From assembly GCA_013397695.1 (NCBI GenBank), contig VYZI01000387.1, positions 190,506 through 254,505 of the forward strand: a stretch of 64,000 nt of DNA. Reading direction: 5' to 3'. The position numbers and the translations under genes were made by a program. This document shows, piece by piece, positions 50,501 through 62,662 of this stretch (position 1 is the stretch's first letter; every line of letters begins with the position of its first letter). This DNA comes from Centropus unirufus (Eukaryota > Chordata > Aves > Cuculiformes > Centropidae). Under the pieces are notes generated by a model. That model was not told the DNA's origin and made no database searches. It saw only the letters and a program-made list of their open reading frames with translations.

Positions 50501-52663
50501 TGTGATGGTGGGTGAAGGAGAGATCCAGAAAACCTCTCTGCAGTGGAGATATTGAACCCCAATGGTGTCTTCATGAAAGGTGGTGGCACCTGTGGGCCAG
50601 CCCCAAAGGGCAAGAGGAGCTGCCATGTTCAGTGCTATAACCTGCAAGCCCTGGCTCTACTGGGGCCATTGGCAACCCCTGGTTTGAGCTGAGCCCTCCT
50701 GTCCCACAAGCTTTCAGATCCATGCTAATCTTTCATAGAAATGGGACACTGCAGCCCTGGAGACTGGAGCTGTCAGCCTGCTATTTCTGCTTGCAAGCTT
50801 GTCCTTGGAGCCTGAAACAGCCCTAGGAGCCCGCAGGGCTTCCAGCACTCAACAGGCCTTAACATGAACTGGCACAACAAACTCGCAGGCTGGGCAGGGA
50901 AAACCCAGACCCACTTTTCTCTTCCGAGCATCTTAACCCTTTTCAAGCCTTGCTGGCTCAACTGAAAGAGCAGGGAGTCACCAGACCACTTCCATCTCAA
51001 ATATTCTGCACCCCATGTTTTAGGAACAGGGTGTCTCCTCCTCTGCTTCTGCCCAGAGCCTCCACACTCCTGTCGGGTTTTAGCTATAACCCCACTAGTG
51101 ACTTTATCCCTCACCACCTCGGTCCCAGGGAAGGACCTTTGCCATCCCCAAACTTTCTTTCTGGGACTATCGCACCTGCCCGACCGTCCGGTACAAGAGT
51201 CCCTTGGGCTCCCAAGCAGCTGTGGTGGCTGTGGGGTACGTTCTTGGCCTCAATACAGCTGTCCTGCCTCCTAAAGACCAGCTGGCCACCGATGCTGGCC
51301 ATTAGCATCTTGGTGTTGTCTGGGGATAGCTAAAAAAGTGCTGCTGTGGGTAAGAAGAAGGGAGGTTCTTGTTCCGGGCTATGACTCCTCTCACCAACCT
51401 GAGAAGGCGGCACAGGAGAACAGAGGCAAGCAGAGATGAGGCACATCTGGAATTCAAAATGCTGTTTGGGGAACAAATTTCACCCACCCAACCCCTGCAC
51501 AGAGCTGTTTTGAACCATCTCACACCTGTGTGCCAAAACAAAACAAGCTGCCTACCGCAAGAGCTGGCATGCCCGTGCCCCCCTCTTGCTGAGCCAGACC
51601 GAAGCCCAGAGCCCTCCCTGTGGGCATTCTCCACATCCAGCCCAGCCCACACCTCCAGGGCACTGCGGGTTCACCTTCTCCAGGAGTGAAATTTGGGAAA
51701 CAGCCTGACTGCAGGCAGTAGAACCCCCGCAAAGACTCTAACGCTGTGTCAGTGGGGACAGAGGAGCACTGACAAGTGCTTGAACAAAGGAGGGGTGCAG
51801 GGCAGTGGTGCCGCTGGCTCCTGCGAGCCCTGGGCCACCACCACCAGGCATCCGCCAGGAGGAAAAACTCCCACCAGCAAAGGATGGGCTGCTTCCCCTG
51901 GGCACTCACCGGATAGCTGAGAAAGAAAAAACCCTCCCAAAGTGCCCTCAGCTCCTGACCCACAGCCAGGGCCCCCCTCAAAGGTGACAGAGGCCACAAG
52001 AAAGGGACACGCACCCTTTCCTGCCCTTTGAAAGGGTCCTGCTTGCCCAAGGAGCCCACGGTACTCTCTGGCCTGGGAAGGCTCCTCGCGGGGTTTCCTG
52101 GGCTGGAAGAACCTCTGCCAGCTGCTGCAGCAGACAATGCCATCATGTGGCACATATCACTTCCTCTGCAGAAGCATCCGCGCTTAAAATTGCTGCTTCC
52201 ACCCCGGAGTTGATTGGCAAAGCCCTCTGCCCTGCCAAAGGGACTCTGGAAGCAGAGCTCCAGGCTGGGTGACTCAGGCCAGGAAGGGTGGACCAGGGCT
52301 CCAAATGCTGACCTCCTGGTGGGTGCTAGGAACCTGCAGAGGCTGACAGGGACCTTTGGGGACAAACGCCACTTATGGAAGTGTCCCAGGCCTCAAGGGG
52401 TCCCTGAGGAGATGATTTCAGTGGAGGAGATGATTTCAGCGCTGCTGTATCATTTCCTGGCATTGGGAAACAGCAAGTGGGTGCAGATAAACATCCACGC
52501 GGAGGCAAGGGGACTTTCACCACAGGACAATGGGATGATCAAAGAATGCAAAAAAAGAACTTTCTCTGCTGGTTGTTTATTCCACTCTGGATGCAGCTTT
52601 TTTTCCTGTTTGCCCCCATTCCCTCCCCATCCACTTCCCCCTTGTCTGGCTGCTCTCCCAGGA
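44600..52663. other. Intergenic between CX3CL1 and the tRNA pair
   Basis: In mammals this interval holds CCL22. I looked on both strands for its signal-peptide, CC and C-A-D-P exons and found none. Longer frames exist (46598-46972 minus, 47039-47416 plus, 48683-49147 minus, 51520-52365 minus) but none resembles a known family, and several have equally long partners on the opposite strand. Confidence 0.5.
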
Positions 52664-52976
52664 TGAATCATAAAATCATTTGGTTGGAAAAGACCTTTGA
52701 GATCATCGCGTCCAACCGTACTAAACCATGTCTTTGAGCATCTACCTGTCTTTTCAATATGCCCAGAGATGGTGGCTCAAGTACCTCGCTGGGCAGCCTT
52801 TCCAGTGCCTCATAATCCTTTCAGTGAGGATTTTTTTTCCGAATGCCCAATCTAAACCACCCCCTGGCACAACTTGAGGCCGTTCCCTTTCGTCCTATCG
52901 CGTGTTACGTGGGAGAAGGGACCACCACCCACCTCACAACAACCTCCTTTCAGGCAGTTTTAGACAGGGGAAAGGG
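52664..52976 (-). mobile_element. CR1 LINE 3' end, reverse orientation
   Basis: The + strand starts ATGAATCATAAAATCATTTG and runs GGTTGGAAAAGACCTTTGAG, GGCAGCCTTTCCAGTGCCTC, and near its end ACCTCCTTTCAGGCAG, the usual complement of the CR1 3' region. It is 5'-truncated and lies about 500 bases left of the tRNA pair. Confidence 0.9.
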
Positions 52977-53476
52977 TCTAGAGAAAAGGAGCCGGAGGGG
53001 GCACATTTCCCCTGCCTAAACCTACCCGGGAGGAGCTTGTGTTGCTTTTGTAGCATCAGCTCTTGCACGGCTGCCCGGAGCTGGGACCGGGAGCGGGCAG
53101 GCTTGGTGCAGAGCGAGATGCCAGCTGCAGCGTTCCAACAAAACCCATTCCTGAGGGAGGGATGAACCGAGCCGTGCCTGTCCGGCGGCCAAAGCCGAGC
53201 CTCAGCAGCAGCTGGGGGGCTCTCAGGGACCCGGGGGGGACACAGGACCACACAGAGCCTCACGCAGCGCAGGATATGGAATACCACGTCTCGTATAAAA
53301 CCAACACAGCCTGGAGAAGCAGCAGGGGCTGCCGAGAGGCGCGAGCGGCCGGTGTGCAGGGGGGATCCGGCCCCTCAGTCCCGCCCCGGGGACCCCGCGG
53401 GTGAGGGGAACCGGGGCGCACATCGAACCGGCGGCTGCGGGGCTGTGGAGCGGGGCGGAGGAACCTGCGCATCACT

Positions 53477-53559
53477 GTCAGGATGGCCGAGCGGTCTAAG
53501 GCGCTGCGTTCAGGTCGCAGTCTCCCCTGGAGGCGTGGGTTCGAATCCCACTTCTGACA
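53477..53559 (+). tRNA. tRNA-Leu (CAG)
   Basis: An 83-base tRNA. The acceptor stem GTCAGGA pairs with TTCTGAC, followed by discriminator A. The A box is TGGCCGAGCGG and the B box GGTTCGAATCC. The anticodon loop TTCAGGT has CAG at 53511-53513, and there is the long variable arm expected of leucine tRNAs. No intron. It decodes CUG. TTTTT at 53569-53573 serves as the Pol III terminator. It is identical in sequence to the minus-strand copy at 53737-53819. Confidence 0.98.
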
Positions 53560-53568
53560 AGTAGTAAC

Positions 53569-53573
53569 TTTTT
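53569..53573 (+). terminator. Pol III terminator of the plus-strand tRNA-Leu
   Basis: A run of five T begins ten bases after the mature tRNA 3' end. A longer 15-T run at 53640-53654 lies farther along and would stop read-through before the convergent copy. Confidence 0.8.
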
Positions 53574-53725
53574 GCCTTGTGGCTTGCCCTTTATCATTTA
53601 AAATAAATGAGGTGGGTTTAAGGGGTGTTTTGTTTTGCCTTTTTTTTTTTTTTTCCCTCTTTCCCCTTTTCTTTTTCCCAACCCGGCCCCGCTCCTTCAA
53701 GCAAAAATCGGTCTCGAGGCGGCGG

Positions 53726-53729
53726 AAAA
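53726..53729 (-). terminator. Pol III terminator of the minus-strand tRNA-Leu
   Basis: AAAA on the + strand is TTTT on the minus strand, eight bases after the tRNA 3' end. Four T is the minimum usual vertebrate Pol III terminator. Confidence 0.65.
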
Positions 53730-53736
53730 GGGGAAG

Positions 53737-53819
53737 TGTCAGAAGTGGGATTCGAACCCACGCCTCCAGGGGAGACTGCGACCTGAACGCAGCGCCTTAG
53801 ACCGCTCGGCCATCCTGAC
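53737..53819 (-). tRNA. tRNA-Leu (CAG), second copy, convergent
   Basis: The reverse complement is base-for-base the same 83-base tRNA as at 53477-53559: same acceptor stem, A and B boxes, CAG anticodon and long variable arm. The two genes point at each other across a 177-base spacer containing a T-run. Perfect identity implies both are functional or that gene conversion keeps them alike. Confidence 0.98.
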
Positions 53820-54280
53820 CCGCCATGCTCGCGCTTCCTCCCACCGCCCCCTTCACCCGGCGCCACCCCCTGGCCGCTCCGGGCGGCCGCAGCGAGCGGG
53901 GACGGGAGCGCGGGCTGCGGGTGTTACCCTCGATTTCCAAAGGGCAGGGAGGCTCCTGTCAACCCGTTTCTCCAGCTCCCTCTGGACAGCAGCGCAGCCC
54001 TCTGGAGTAGCAGCCACTCCTCCCAGTTTGGTGCCATCTGCCAGCCGGCTGAGGGTGGTCACTAATGGAGATTTGAGACCGCTGGCCACCGCCGTCCAAC
54101 CGGGCTTCGCGGCTTCCCCAGAAAGGTCTTACGGGAACAAAAGGGAAGCTGAAGTCCAGGTGGATGGTATCAGCTGCTCTCCCCTCGCCTACCACACTCA
54201 TAATTTCTTATAATTTTAATGTTGTGAACTTCACAACTGTCAAAACTCTTGCTAACTTGGAGCTGGCTCCAGCTCTGCCT

Positions 54281-54408
54281 GACCTTGGATTTGGGATAGG
54301 GAGAGGCTGCAAACAGGTGATCGGACCATGGATTTGGGATAGGGAGAGACTGCAAACAGGTGATGTGACCTTGGATTTGGGATAGGGAGAGGCTGCAAAC
54401 AGGTAATT
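54281..54408. repeat. 43-bp tandem repeat, three copies
   Basis: Copies start at 54281, 54324 and 54367 (exact 43-base period), each containing GGATTTGGGATAGGGAGAG and CTGCAAACAGGT with very few differences. The array ends about 370 bases upstream of the PLLP start codon. It could vary between individuals. Confidence 0.92.
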
Positions 54409-54629
54409 GCAGGAGAGGACACATCAGCACAGCTCATACCGAGCACAAGGCGTTATCATCTCCAAAGAACAGTGTCTGGAAAACCCTGCTTGAAGGCAAA
54501 CATGCTCTGAGGGGCTTTCTGTCTGACTTTCAAAAAATTCAATCACCTGGATGAAACAACTCAACTTTAGCTTAAATCAAAAATACTCATTATTTTTGAT
54601 GACAGCCACCGCTTCTTGTACCAAAGGCA

Positions 54630-54900
54630 CCACCAGGAGGGAGGGACGCGGATTCCGCCCCTGGCGGCGCGGGCCGGGAGGGACAGCGGGGTCCCCCCCT
54701 GCGGAGGGGCCCGGGGGTGGGGACGGGCAGGACCCCTCGCTCCGCCCGGGGCGGGGCCGGTGCCGGTGCCCGGGGCATGGCGGGGCTGCCCGGTACCCGC
54801 GGCGGCTCCCCGGGCTCCGCTGCCCTGGCTGCCCTGGACGGCGCCTTCCTCTGCTCGCCGCTCGGAGGGCTGATGGTCGCCCAGGCTGTGAGTACCGGGG
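54630..54900 (+). promoter_or_regulatory. PLLP: CpG-rich promoter and first exon region of PLLP
   Basis: The sequence from about 54630 through exon 1 is strongly GC- and CpG-rich compared with its flanks, as in a CpG-island promoter. GGGGCGGGGCC (about 54748-54760) resembles an Sp1/KLF site just upstream of the start codon at 54777. No TATA box is evident and the transcription start cannot be fixed. Confidence 0.55.
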
Positions 54901-57900
54901 AGGGGGCGCCGTGGGGACAGAGTTTGGACCACCCGAGCGCTTTTCTTCATCGCCCGGGCTGGAAGCCCTGCGCCTGACCCCGTCCCCGCTCTCTAACCCT
55001 CATCTCACGACTCATCTTCATCATCATAACTCGTCTCTAACCCTGCGAACCCGCAGCCCCTGCGCTCCTCCTGTAAAGCCAGAGGAAAATCGGACTGCCC
55101 GTCCTCAATCTTCTGCTGGTTGTAACTCAGCTTCGTGGCAGCTCCAGGGCTGATCCACACAGGCACCACCACAGGGCACAATCCGGCGGGGCCAGGGGGA
55201 TGTATGGAGCACGGTGACCCCGACCGAGGTGTGCCTCGGCTTCTCCTGGGGTGCCCCTGGGACTCCCAGCCCTTCAGATTGTCCCCCCCCTCCAGCAGCC
55301 GAGTTTTGGCAGCCACTCTCAGACAAGCCCAAGGGTCTTTGCACTGCCAGGATGAGCAGCAGTGTCACCTCTCCATTGCTTCAGCATCAGGAAACCCAAG
55401 GGTCTTTGCACTGCCAGAATGAGCCGCAGTGTCACCTCTCCATTGCTTCAGCACCGAGAGCAACCACAGAATGAACTCCTGCTGCTGCTCTCTCCTGGTA
55501 CTTGAGCTCTCTCCTGATCTTGAACGCCACACGTGCATGTGGAGGTGGCGGTTCACCTGTGTCCAGGGCCACCTGTGTGACCTCCCCGGTGTTTGCCCAT
55601 GATGCCGCAGTGGGGACCCTCTTTGGATGTGCCCCTCTCCGCAGGGCTGCGGGGTGGCAGCAGGATGTGTGCTGAGCAGCTGCTGCGAAACAGCTGGCAT
55701 AGGGCTGGCTCCCTGCTCCAGATTTGGACCCCATGGCACAGCCAACCTGGTTGTGACATGGGAGCAAACACTCAGGGAAGGGCTGGGGAAAGATCCTGCC
55801 AGGGGCATCTCGCAGGAGCATCAGGAAAGAGAGGTGGAGTCAAGGTCAGCAGAAGGGACCCTTCAACCCTGCACCTGGTCCCATCTCTCCAGCCCATTAC
55901 TGGTGTTAAATTCACTTGCCCATCTTCCATCTGGAGAGACCTGCTGCTCCCCAAAATTCTCACCCCCCCAGCAGCTGGAGCAGGGCAGCTTGCACATGCC
56001 GCCTCCTGCTCCCACAGCACACCAGGCTTTTCTCTATACATGTTTCTCCCTAAAGCATATTTTGTAATCACGAGTGCTGGAAATGGACATGACAGACAAG
56101 GAGGCATTGTTGGGGTGGCTGAGCACCAGGGCGTTGTACTTGGGCAGGACAATGGCTGTTGTGTTTTTTCCATGACAATAAGATATGTGGGCTTATGCAG
56201 TGCAGCTTTCCAAAGAGCCCTTCTCCTCCCCACTGGTGGGAGATGACTCATGGGTCCCCTGTCAAAGTAGAGGTGAGGGCAGGGGCTGGGCGGTGCTGGC
56301 ACCTTCACCTGGTTCTGCCCAAGGAGATCCCAACCTCAGCTGGGAATCAGAAAAAGCCACAGCTGCATCTGGGGGAAACAAGATCCCCGGAAAGCAAGTT
56401 TGAGACTCCCTGCTTTTCTCTTGTCCAGCTTGAGATGGTGAAGCAGAGCTCACCAGGACGCTGCTGGCTGTGCCTCGGTGCACGGGCTGTGGCTGAGACT
56501 GCAGAACAAACAGGACAAATCACAGAAAGCACCATTTCCTTTGCACCTTCCTATCTTTTTCAGGCCCCATCACTACGTGCTGCGCTCTCAGCCTCTGCTT
56601 GGATTAGGGGCCTTGAAAATAGAAAAAAAAGAAGCACCTGCCAACTTGCTTCTGTGGCTGGTCCAGGGAGTTCCTCAGGGAGGGGATGTTGGAGAAGTTC
56701 ACTGCTCCCTGACTTCATTGCTGTGGGTGAGGCAGGGCATCATCCAGAGTCCAAAGCTCAGGCATGGACACAGCTCAGGGAAGGGAAAGAAAAAAAAGAA
56801 AGAATAAAAGAAACACTACTGTGCCTTGTATTCTTCCATCCCTGCCTGCCAGCGAGCCAAGGGCAGAGACCTGTTCTCTGCCTCTGTGGGCTCTGCCAGG
56901 GGCTGCAGGGAGGGGAGAAAACGGCTCTGCTTATTTGTCCGTGAGCAGACCCAGAAATCTACCTGGCTTTTTGTGGATCCCTCTGCACATGGTGCTGCAA
57001 TTGCTACGTAGTTAAACCTGCTTAATGGAGAAAAGTGAGCCCCAGCAGGTCTATATACAGGAGGTATGAACCAGGGCAACCAAACAGCAGAGAGGAGCCG
57101 AGAAGCTTGCTTGTTCTTTCTGGGACAGTGCTGTACCCGGGGAGGTCAAGACTCAGCTGGGACCATAGGAGTCCCCACCTCCAGCTGTCAACCAGCCCAT
57201 GAGATGTCTCTAATGCTGAGTCAGCACCTGCACAGACTGGCCCTGGGGCATGAGGGCTGCTGCGTGAGAAGGGATACTGGTGGTGAGGATGCCCAGGTTT
57301 CCCCTATCCTGCCTTGCAGGACATCCCTGTACCGGCTCCTGGGGCAGCACTACCAGGGATGAACCCATACCCAAGCAAGCAGTGTTCCAGGTGGGCACCC
57401 TGAGCTGTCTCCCAGCCCAGTCCTGCTCTGTGGCTCTTACACGTCCCTGCTTTGCTGGAGCCGGGGTGACCCAACTTCCATTGGTGCTGGTGAGCCCAGG
57501 CTTGAGGGCGATGCTTTGTTGTCCCACCTGCAGGAACCACCACCTGAATGCTTTCCCCGTTTCACCCTGCAGGTGCTCGGCTTACTGGTGTGGGCACTCA
57601 TCGCCGACACCACGTATTACCTCCATGCTGCATACAGCTGGGTCATGTTCGTGTCCATCTTCTTCTGGATACTAACGATCCTTTTCTTCGTGATTTACCT
57701 CTTCCAGCTTCAGCTCAAGTTCTACACGATTCCTTGGTCTCTTGTGGTACGTAGTCAAGAGGGACTGAGGGGGATTCCCGAGTGGGAAATATCCTGGAGA
57801 GATGCTCTGAGAGGACCAAGGCTTCTGGCTTTCCTGGGCTGATGGAGCAAAGCACATGGCCATTGCTTCATTCTGCCCCTCAGTTGCTTACAGAATTTTC

Positions 57901-58482
57901 AGAACAGGGAGCCCTGTGTCCATCCAGACAGTCAGAGCCACCGCCTCACTGCTGCAGTTGTGGTGTGAGCCAGAAACCGCTCAGCGCAGCCTGGGGTGCA
58001 TTTAACCTGACGTTAAGCTCAGGTTTGTTCCCAGCATCAGGGGCCAGACCCCTTTCCTTCATTAGTCCTAGGGAAGAGGGAGGAACGTGAAACTAAACGT
58101 TTTGCTCATCACTCACACCAGCACACACGAATCTGAGCCCAGGCCTCATGACCTCTTTACCTTCCCCAGCTGATGATCTTCAACGCGGTGGCGACCGTTC
58201 TGTACATCAGCGCCTTCGTAACGTGTGCAGCTGCTGTCCAGCCTACATCCTGGAGGCAGTGGGATTACAACCGGAGAGCTGCGGCATCCGTGAGTAGCAG
58301 TGGGCAGGTGAGAGCTGCAGGGCTTCGGCAGCCACCACGCTCACGTGTGGGGTGTGGTCTTCTTCCAGTTCTTCGCCTGTGTCGTGATGATCACCTATGG
58401 GGTGAGCACCTTCTTCAGCTTCCGTGCCTGGAAAGGCCTTGGCAGCAACGCAGCCACCAGCCAAGTGACTGACCGCGTGTAA
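54777..58482 (+). CDS. PLLP: Plasmolipin, four-helix MARVEL-domain membrane protein (172 residues)
   Basis: Four exons, all junctions phase 0: 54777-54887, 57573-57746, 58170-58289 and 58369-58482 (stop TAA). Membrane segments: about 32-49 (VLGLLVWALIAD), 58-82 (WVMFVSIFFWILTILFFVIY), 94-118 (LMIFNAVATVLYISAF) and 134-156 (FFACVVMITYGVSTFFSF). The C-terminus GSNAATSQ matches plasmolipin closely. Plasmolipin is a myelin and epithelial apical membrane protein linked to lipid-raft and endosomal sorting (known). The start was chosen because its ATG is in a good context and joins exon 2 in frame. An upstream ATG in another frame cannot do so. The N-terminal tail is about eight residues shorter than the human one as I recall it and poorly conserved. 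Intron 1 (2685 bases) has no other gene. Confidence 0.96.
55328..55453. repeat. 67-bp direct tandem duplication in PLLP intron 1
   Basis: Two copies begin with CCCAAGGGTCTTTGCACTGC at 55328 and 55395 and share GTGTCACCTCTCCATTGCTT. They differ at only a few positions, so the duplication is recent or conserved. No coding sense is seen. Confidence 0.88.
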
Positions 58483-58995
58483 GAAGCAGACAGCAAAGCC
58501 CAGCCATGGGTCACCGTGGGTCAGCTCACACTGGGCCTGGTGGCTTGGAGCCTCATAAGCCACCAGGTCTTGTTTTTGGACCAGCCCGTGGTGGCAGCAG
58601 CAGTCAGTACCGGGTTGTGTGGACGCTGCTCTGTGGTGATGATGCTTCCAGCTGATGTGCCCACAGCACAAACCCACCAGCACCATCACCAACAGCCTTG
58701 CTGGGAGGGCACAGGCTCACTGGAGGCTGAAGCTCCTGCTCTTCCTCAGGGTTCATCCAGATCCTGACTGGAGCAGCTCCGCTGAGGCGGCTCAGCAAGT
58801 TCAGCACACTCCAATACTAAAATTCACTAAATCGGGCCTAGGCACCTGCCTCTGGTCATTCAGAGTCAGCTACAGTGTAATTGCAATTAACATGATACAT
58901 AAATGGTGGCAGAGCTGAAGGATGAAGGCTAAGCAAAAGTCTAAACTGTTCTTGTATTGATTTCTAACGATTTGAAGCACAATTTTTATGCTTTA

Positions 58996-59001
58996 AATAA
59001 A
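58996..59001 (+). terminator. PLLP: Polyadenylation signal of PLLP
   Basis: AATAAA 514 bases after the PLLP stop codon, followed within about 35 bases by a GT-rich stretch (GTGTTTGTCTTG). It is the first canonical signal in the 3' UTR. Confidence 0.75.
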
Positions 59002-59590
59002 AACCTTCCTAAATCCAGCTCTGGAGTCTTGTCAAGAACGTGTTTGTCTTGCAAGCAGGTGGCGTGTACAGCCTGGCATGGGTGGAGAGCAGAGGAACTG
59101 CCCCTTCCCACTGCCCTTGGGCATTACAGCCCAGCCCCACGGGAGGAGCAAGAACTCAGGGCTCACCTTGCTTTGCTTTACATAGGTGCAAATACACACA
59201 CGCAGACTCAGAGCATGCATCCAGGAGCACAGGAGCACAAAGACATGCCAGGATTCTGAGGCACTCCCTCTAGGCTCAGCACCAAACACACCACCGAGCT
59301 ACCAGACCCCCAATTACCCAGCAAACCAACTTTGCCTGCGGGCCACAGGTGGTCTTCAAAAATTAAAACTAAGTCTGCAAAGGCTCTGAGAACACACACA
59401 GGGCCAGCACCGCAGGAGAACGCAGAACCATGCTGCTCCCCCACACTGCAGACAACAAACTCAGCTTTTGTTTCATGGGGACATGAGTTGGCGTCGGTCA
59501 GAACGAGGAACGATGCCCTGCCCACCACTGCGACATTCCCCTTCGCACCCTCCTTGTACAAGCTAATAAAACTAGGTGAAATGGCTTCAG

Positions 59591-59596
59591 TTTATT
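59591..59596 (-). terminator. ARL2BP: Candidate polyadenylation signal of ARL2BP
   Basis: AATAAA on the minus strand, about 3.07 kb after the ARL2BP stop codon. I saw no other canonical signal between. The AT-rich interval 59600-62662 would then be ARL2BP 3' UTR; it contains no supported gene. Earlier variant signals (ATTAAA forms near 59906 and 60928) could also be used. Confidence 0.45.
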
Positions 59597-62500
59597 TATG
59601 GTTATTTTTGCAAAGGAAAGCTGGTGCACGCTCTGCATGGGAGAAGTTTTAACAGGTCATCTGCTACAGGGGCAGGCTCAGGAAATTGAACTGCATGAAT
59701 GGAAGGCGTGAATTGAAAAGGGCTGGGCAAACTGCGATAGCCACTGGCAGACCTATCTGCCTTTATCTGGTTTTCCGTGAGCTAAAGGAAGGGTCAAGTT
59801 TCCACAACTATGAATATATATAAATATCAGTAAGAAAAATCAGCCTCTTCATGCATACAACAATGTTAAAAGTCAGACTTGTACCCAGATAGTCCATTAT
59901 ATAGAGAAATTTAATCTCTTTATAAAAACACCCTCTCCCTGATGGAAAATGCATTGAACCAGGGATGAGTTATTCTAGGAACAGCAGCTCACAGACAACA
60001 CAGACAGAAGAAAGCAGCACACAAGCAAAAAGGTATTGCAGGAAATATTGAGATACGATTCCCCATCAAAATAAGAATTCATCCCCAACTGTGCCTTGTG
60101 GCCTCTGAAATTACAAGAGACCTTGCTTTAAATACACCAGAACTCCCTTCAGGAGGTACCTGCCCAAGGCATTTATATTGCCATTAGTTTAAGTAATTAA
60201 TTGAAACAATTGTAACAGGAAAAAGAGTTAAAACTTTTTTTTCAGTAAAAAAAAATAAAGGCAGGCTATTTATAGTTGTAGTTGTGAATTATTATTTTAG
60301 CTCAACAATTAACAATCACAGTACGTCAACAGGGTTCTTTTAAAATTTGATAACATTGTTCCAGACATTGCAAAGTTAACCTTATACACGTAGGTGGGCA
60401 GATAAACAAAGAGCTCCAGTCCAACACTGACGGTAGAAAGACAACTAGATTTTAAGTATTAAATTTCTCTGAGGTTAGCTTCAGGATTCACATGGAGCTG
60501 CACCTAGTTTCTATCAAAAGCACAACCCACTGTGTAACTTTTTTTCATGGAATAAACAGAGCAGCATCTCTGCTCACTAAGGAACTGCCCATGCAAACCC
60601 AAGCGCTGACTCCTGCCCTTATGAGAAAAGCTGCTTTGTACTGCAGGTCGGCCTGTAGAAACTCACGAATTCTGGCGGGTGACCCCAGCTGATGGAGCTT
60701 CACGGACTTCACTGCTGTGGAACACACCTTTCAAATCCCCATGCTGCAATTTAGCATTTTTACGGAGGTACTCACATTGCCTCAGTGGGTTATCGCTGCT
60801 GAGAAGAGGATCAAAATGAGCTTGTGTGGTGTTGACCGGAACAGAAAGTCTGTAAAACAGCTTTTGATCAAAACACACCCTGAAGGAATTCTAACCTTAA
60901 AAAACAAAGACATTTCTTGCAATTTTTAATTTTGCTTTTGCTTCTGGCTTTTATCATTCACATCTGACAAGCACAAATTTATGGAAGGAGACAAAAAAAA
61001 ATTCTGAATAATAAAGTGGGGTTTTTTTTAAAGGAAGTGTGCGTACCTGGGTGTGTGCACTTAACGAGGGAGATTTCAATGTACTAGAATAATTCCAGAC
61101 AAAAAAGCTGCAGAACCGTGAGCACAACATAGTAGAAGCCTAATGAAAATAACTACAGCAGCACTCATAAATGTGGTATATGCAGAGCCAAAATACTAGG
61201 GCGTTACTCTTAGCCTTGCCAGCCTTTGAAAATCCTGATGGTCTGTCCACAAACCTCTTTAATGTCATCACATTTTGTAGTCTAACTATGGCTTCTTTTA
61301 GCCTGCATGGCTAAGAGTCTTCACTGGCATTCAAAAACCATTTATGCTGAAGAACAAAATCCCAGTACTGTTGAAATCACTGTCAGATGTTAACAGGAAG
61401 AGGATTTCATCTTGTTTGTTCTAGTAAGACATTTCTTGCCCATAAAAATTTGTCACAGCCAGACCATCATTTTGCTGTCTAGGCCAGGTTCTCATCAGGT
61501 GACGGCCACTGATCAACACCTGCATCTCCATGCTCCATCATCCTGGTGTGGGACAGGGCAGAGAGCTCTGCCCACCACCCTGGGTTGCTATTTGCTCTTA
61601 GACTTTTAGAGACAAACTCACATTACCCCAGCGTGTCATCAGGCACAGACCAACATGTCTGAAGAGTGCGAGCACAGAGGGCCCCCGCAGCTCTAGTTTA
61701 ATGCCAGCTGCCAACAGAGATGTGCCTGGGTTTTGTGACAGGCTTATGGCTACAGCTCTGCCAGCAAGGCAGGCCTCTGCTTTTCAACAGATGCTGAAAA
61801 AAGCATTGTTGCACTAATATTGCTAACAGGTAAACAGCAAAAGCCCAGCTGTAATCACCGTGCTGTTTAGAACAGTGAATGACATGGTGGTAAGCATGTC
61901 TGTGCCCGACCTACTGTCAAGTTCACATTGCTAGTACTAACTCAGCTGTGCCACTGCTGAAAAGAAAGTAAGAGTCTTAGTCCATATTTCAGTTTGTTGT
62001 GGTTATTTTTCCAAGTGTAGAATAGCTGTGGCCTGGACAAAAGTGGGTGAGACTTACAGTCAGAGAGCAGACAGATTTGCACACTAAAATATCAGCTGTC
62101 AGAAGGGCAGTCCTATGCTAGAACAACTGCAGAGAAAAACACATTCCTGCATTAGAAAGACGTAGCACTTAGGATTATATTAAAGTATTTACAGAAAACC
62201 CAAAGGAACAAAACATTGACAGGGAGGAACTCAGGTTATGTATTTGCACCTCTGAGCTGGAGGGATGTATTCTTTCCACGTTGTCATCTTGAGACTGAAA
62301 AGTTCTGTAGTGCGGGGAGACAGTTAAGATGCCAACCCAAACAACACATGCACAGACTTATTAATTGTCCTCTTAGCAGGCTGGGCTTCTCAGCATCACA
62401 ATGGTTAGGCTGGTGTACAAATACTGTGTCGTTATTAAAAACAGTTACTCTGGTAGAGTGGAAAATGTCTTCTTCTGTGGTCACTGAATACCAACCAGAA

Positions 62501-62662
62501 CTCACGAACAGATGTCTTTAGGCTCGGGCCTCAGGAGGTACAGTCTGGAGGGTGAACAGTTTTCATCATGTGAAAGCACCTTGATTGTCATGATCTTCAG
62601 TGTTTTAGTGTCCAAATGAAAGCAACACTCATCTGGAGAGGGAAAGTAGTGCATAACGTGTT

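Noticed and set aside
51520..52365. 281-codon minus-strand frame
   Set aside because: GC-rich low-complexity composition, no family resemblance, and overlapping open frames on both strands. Typical of stop-poor GC-rich sequence.
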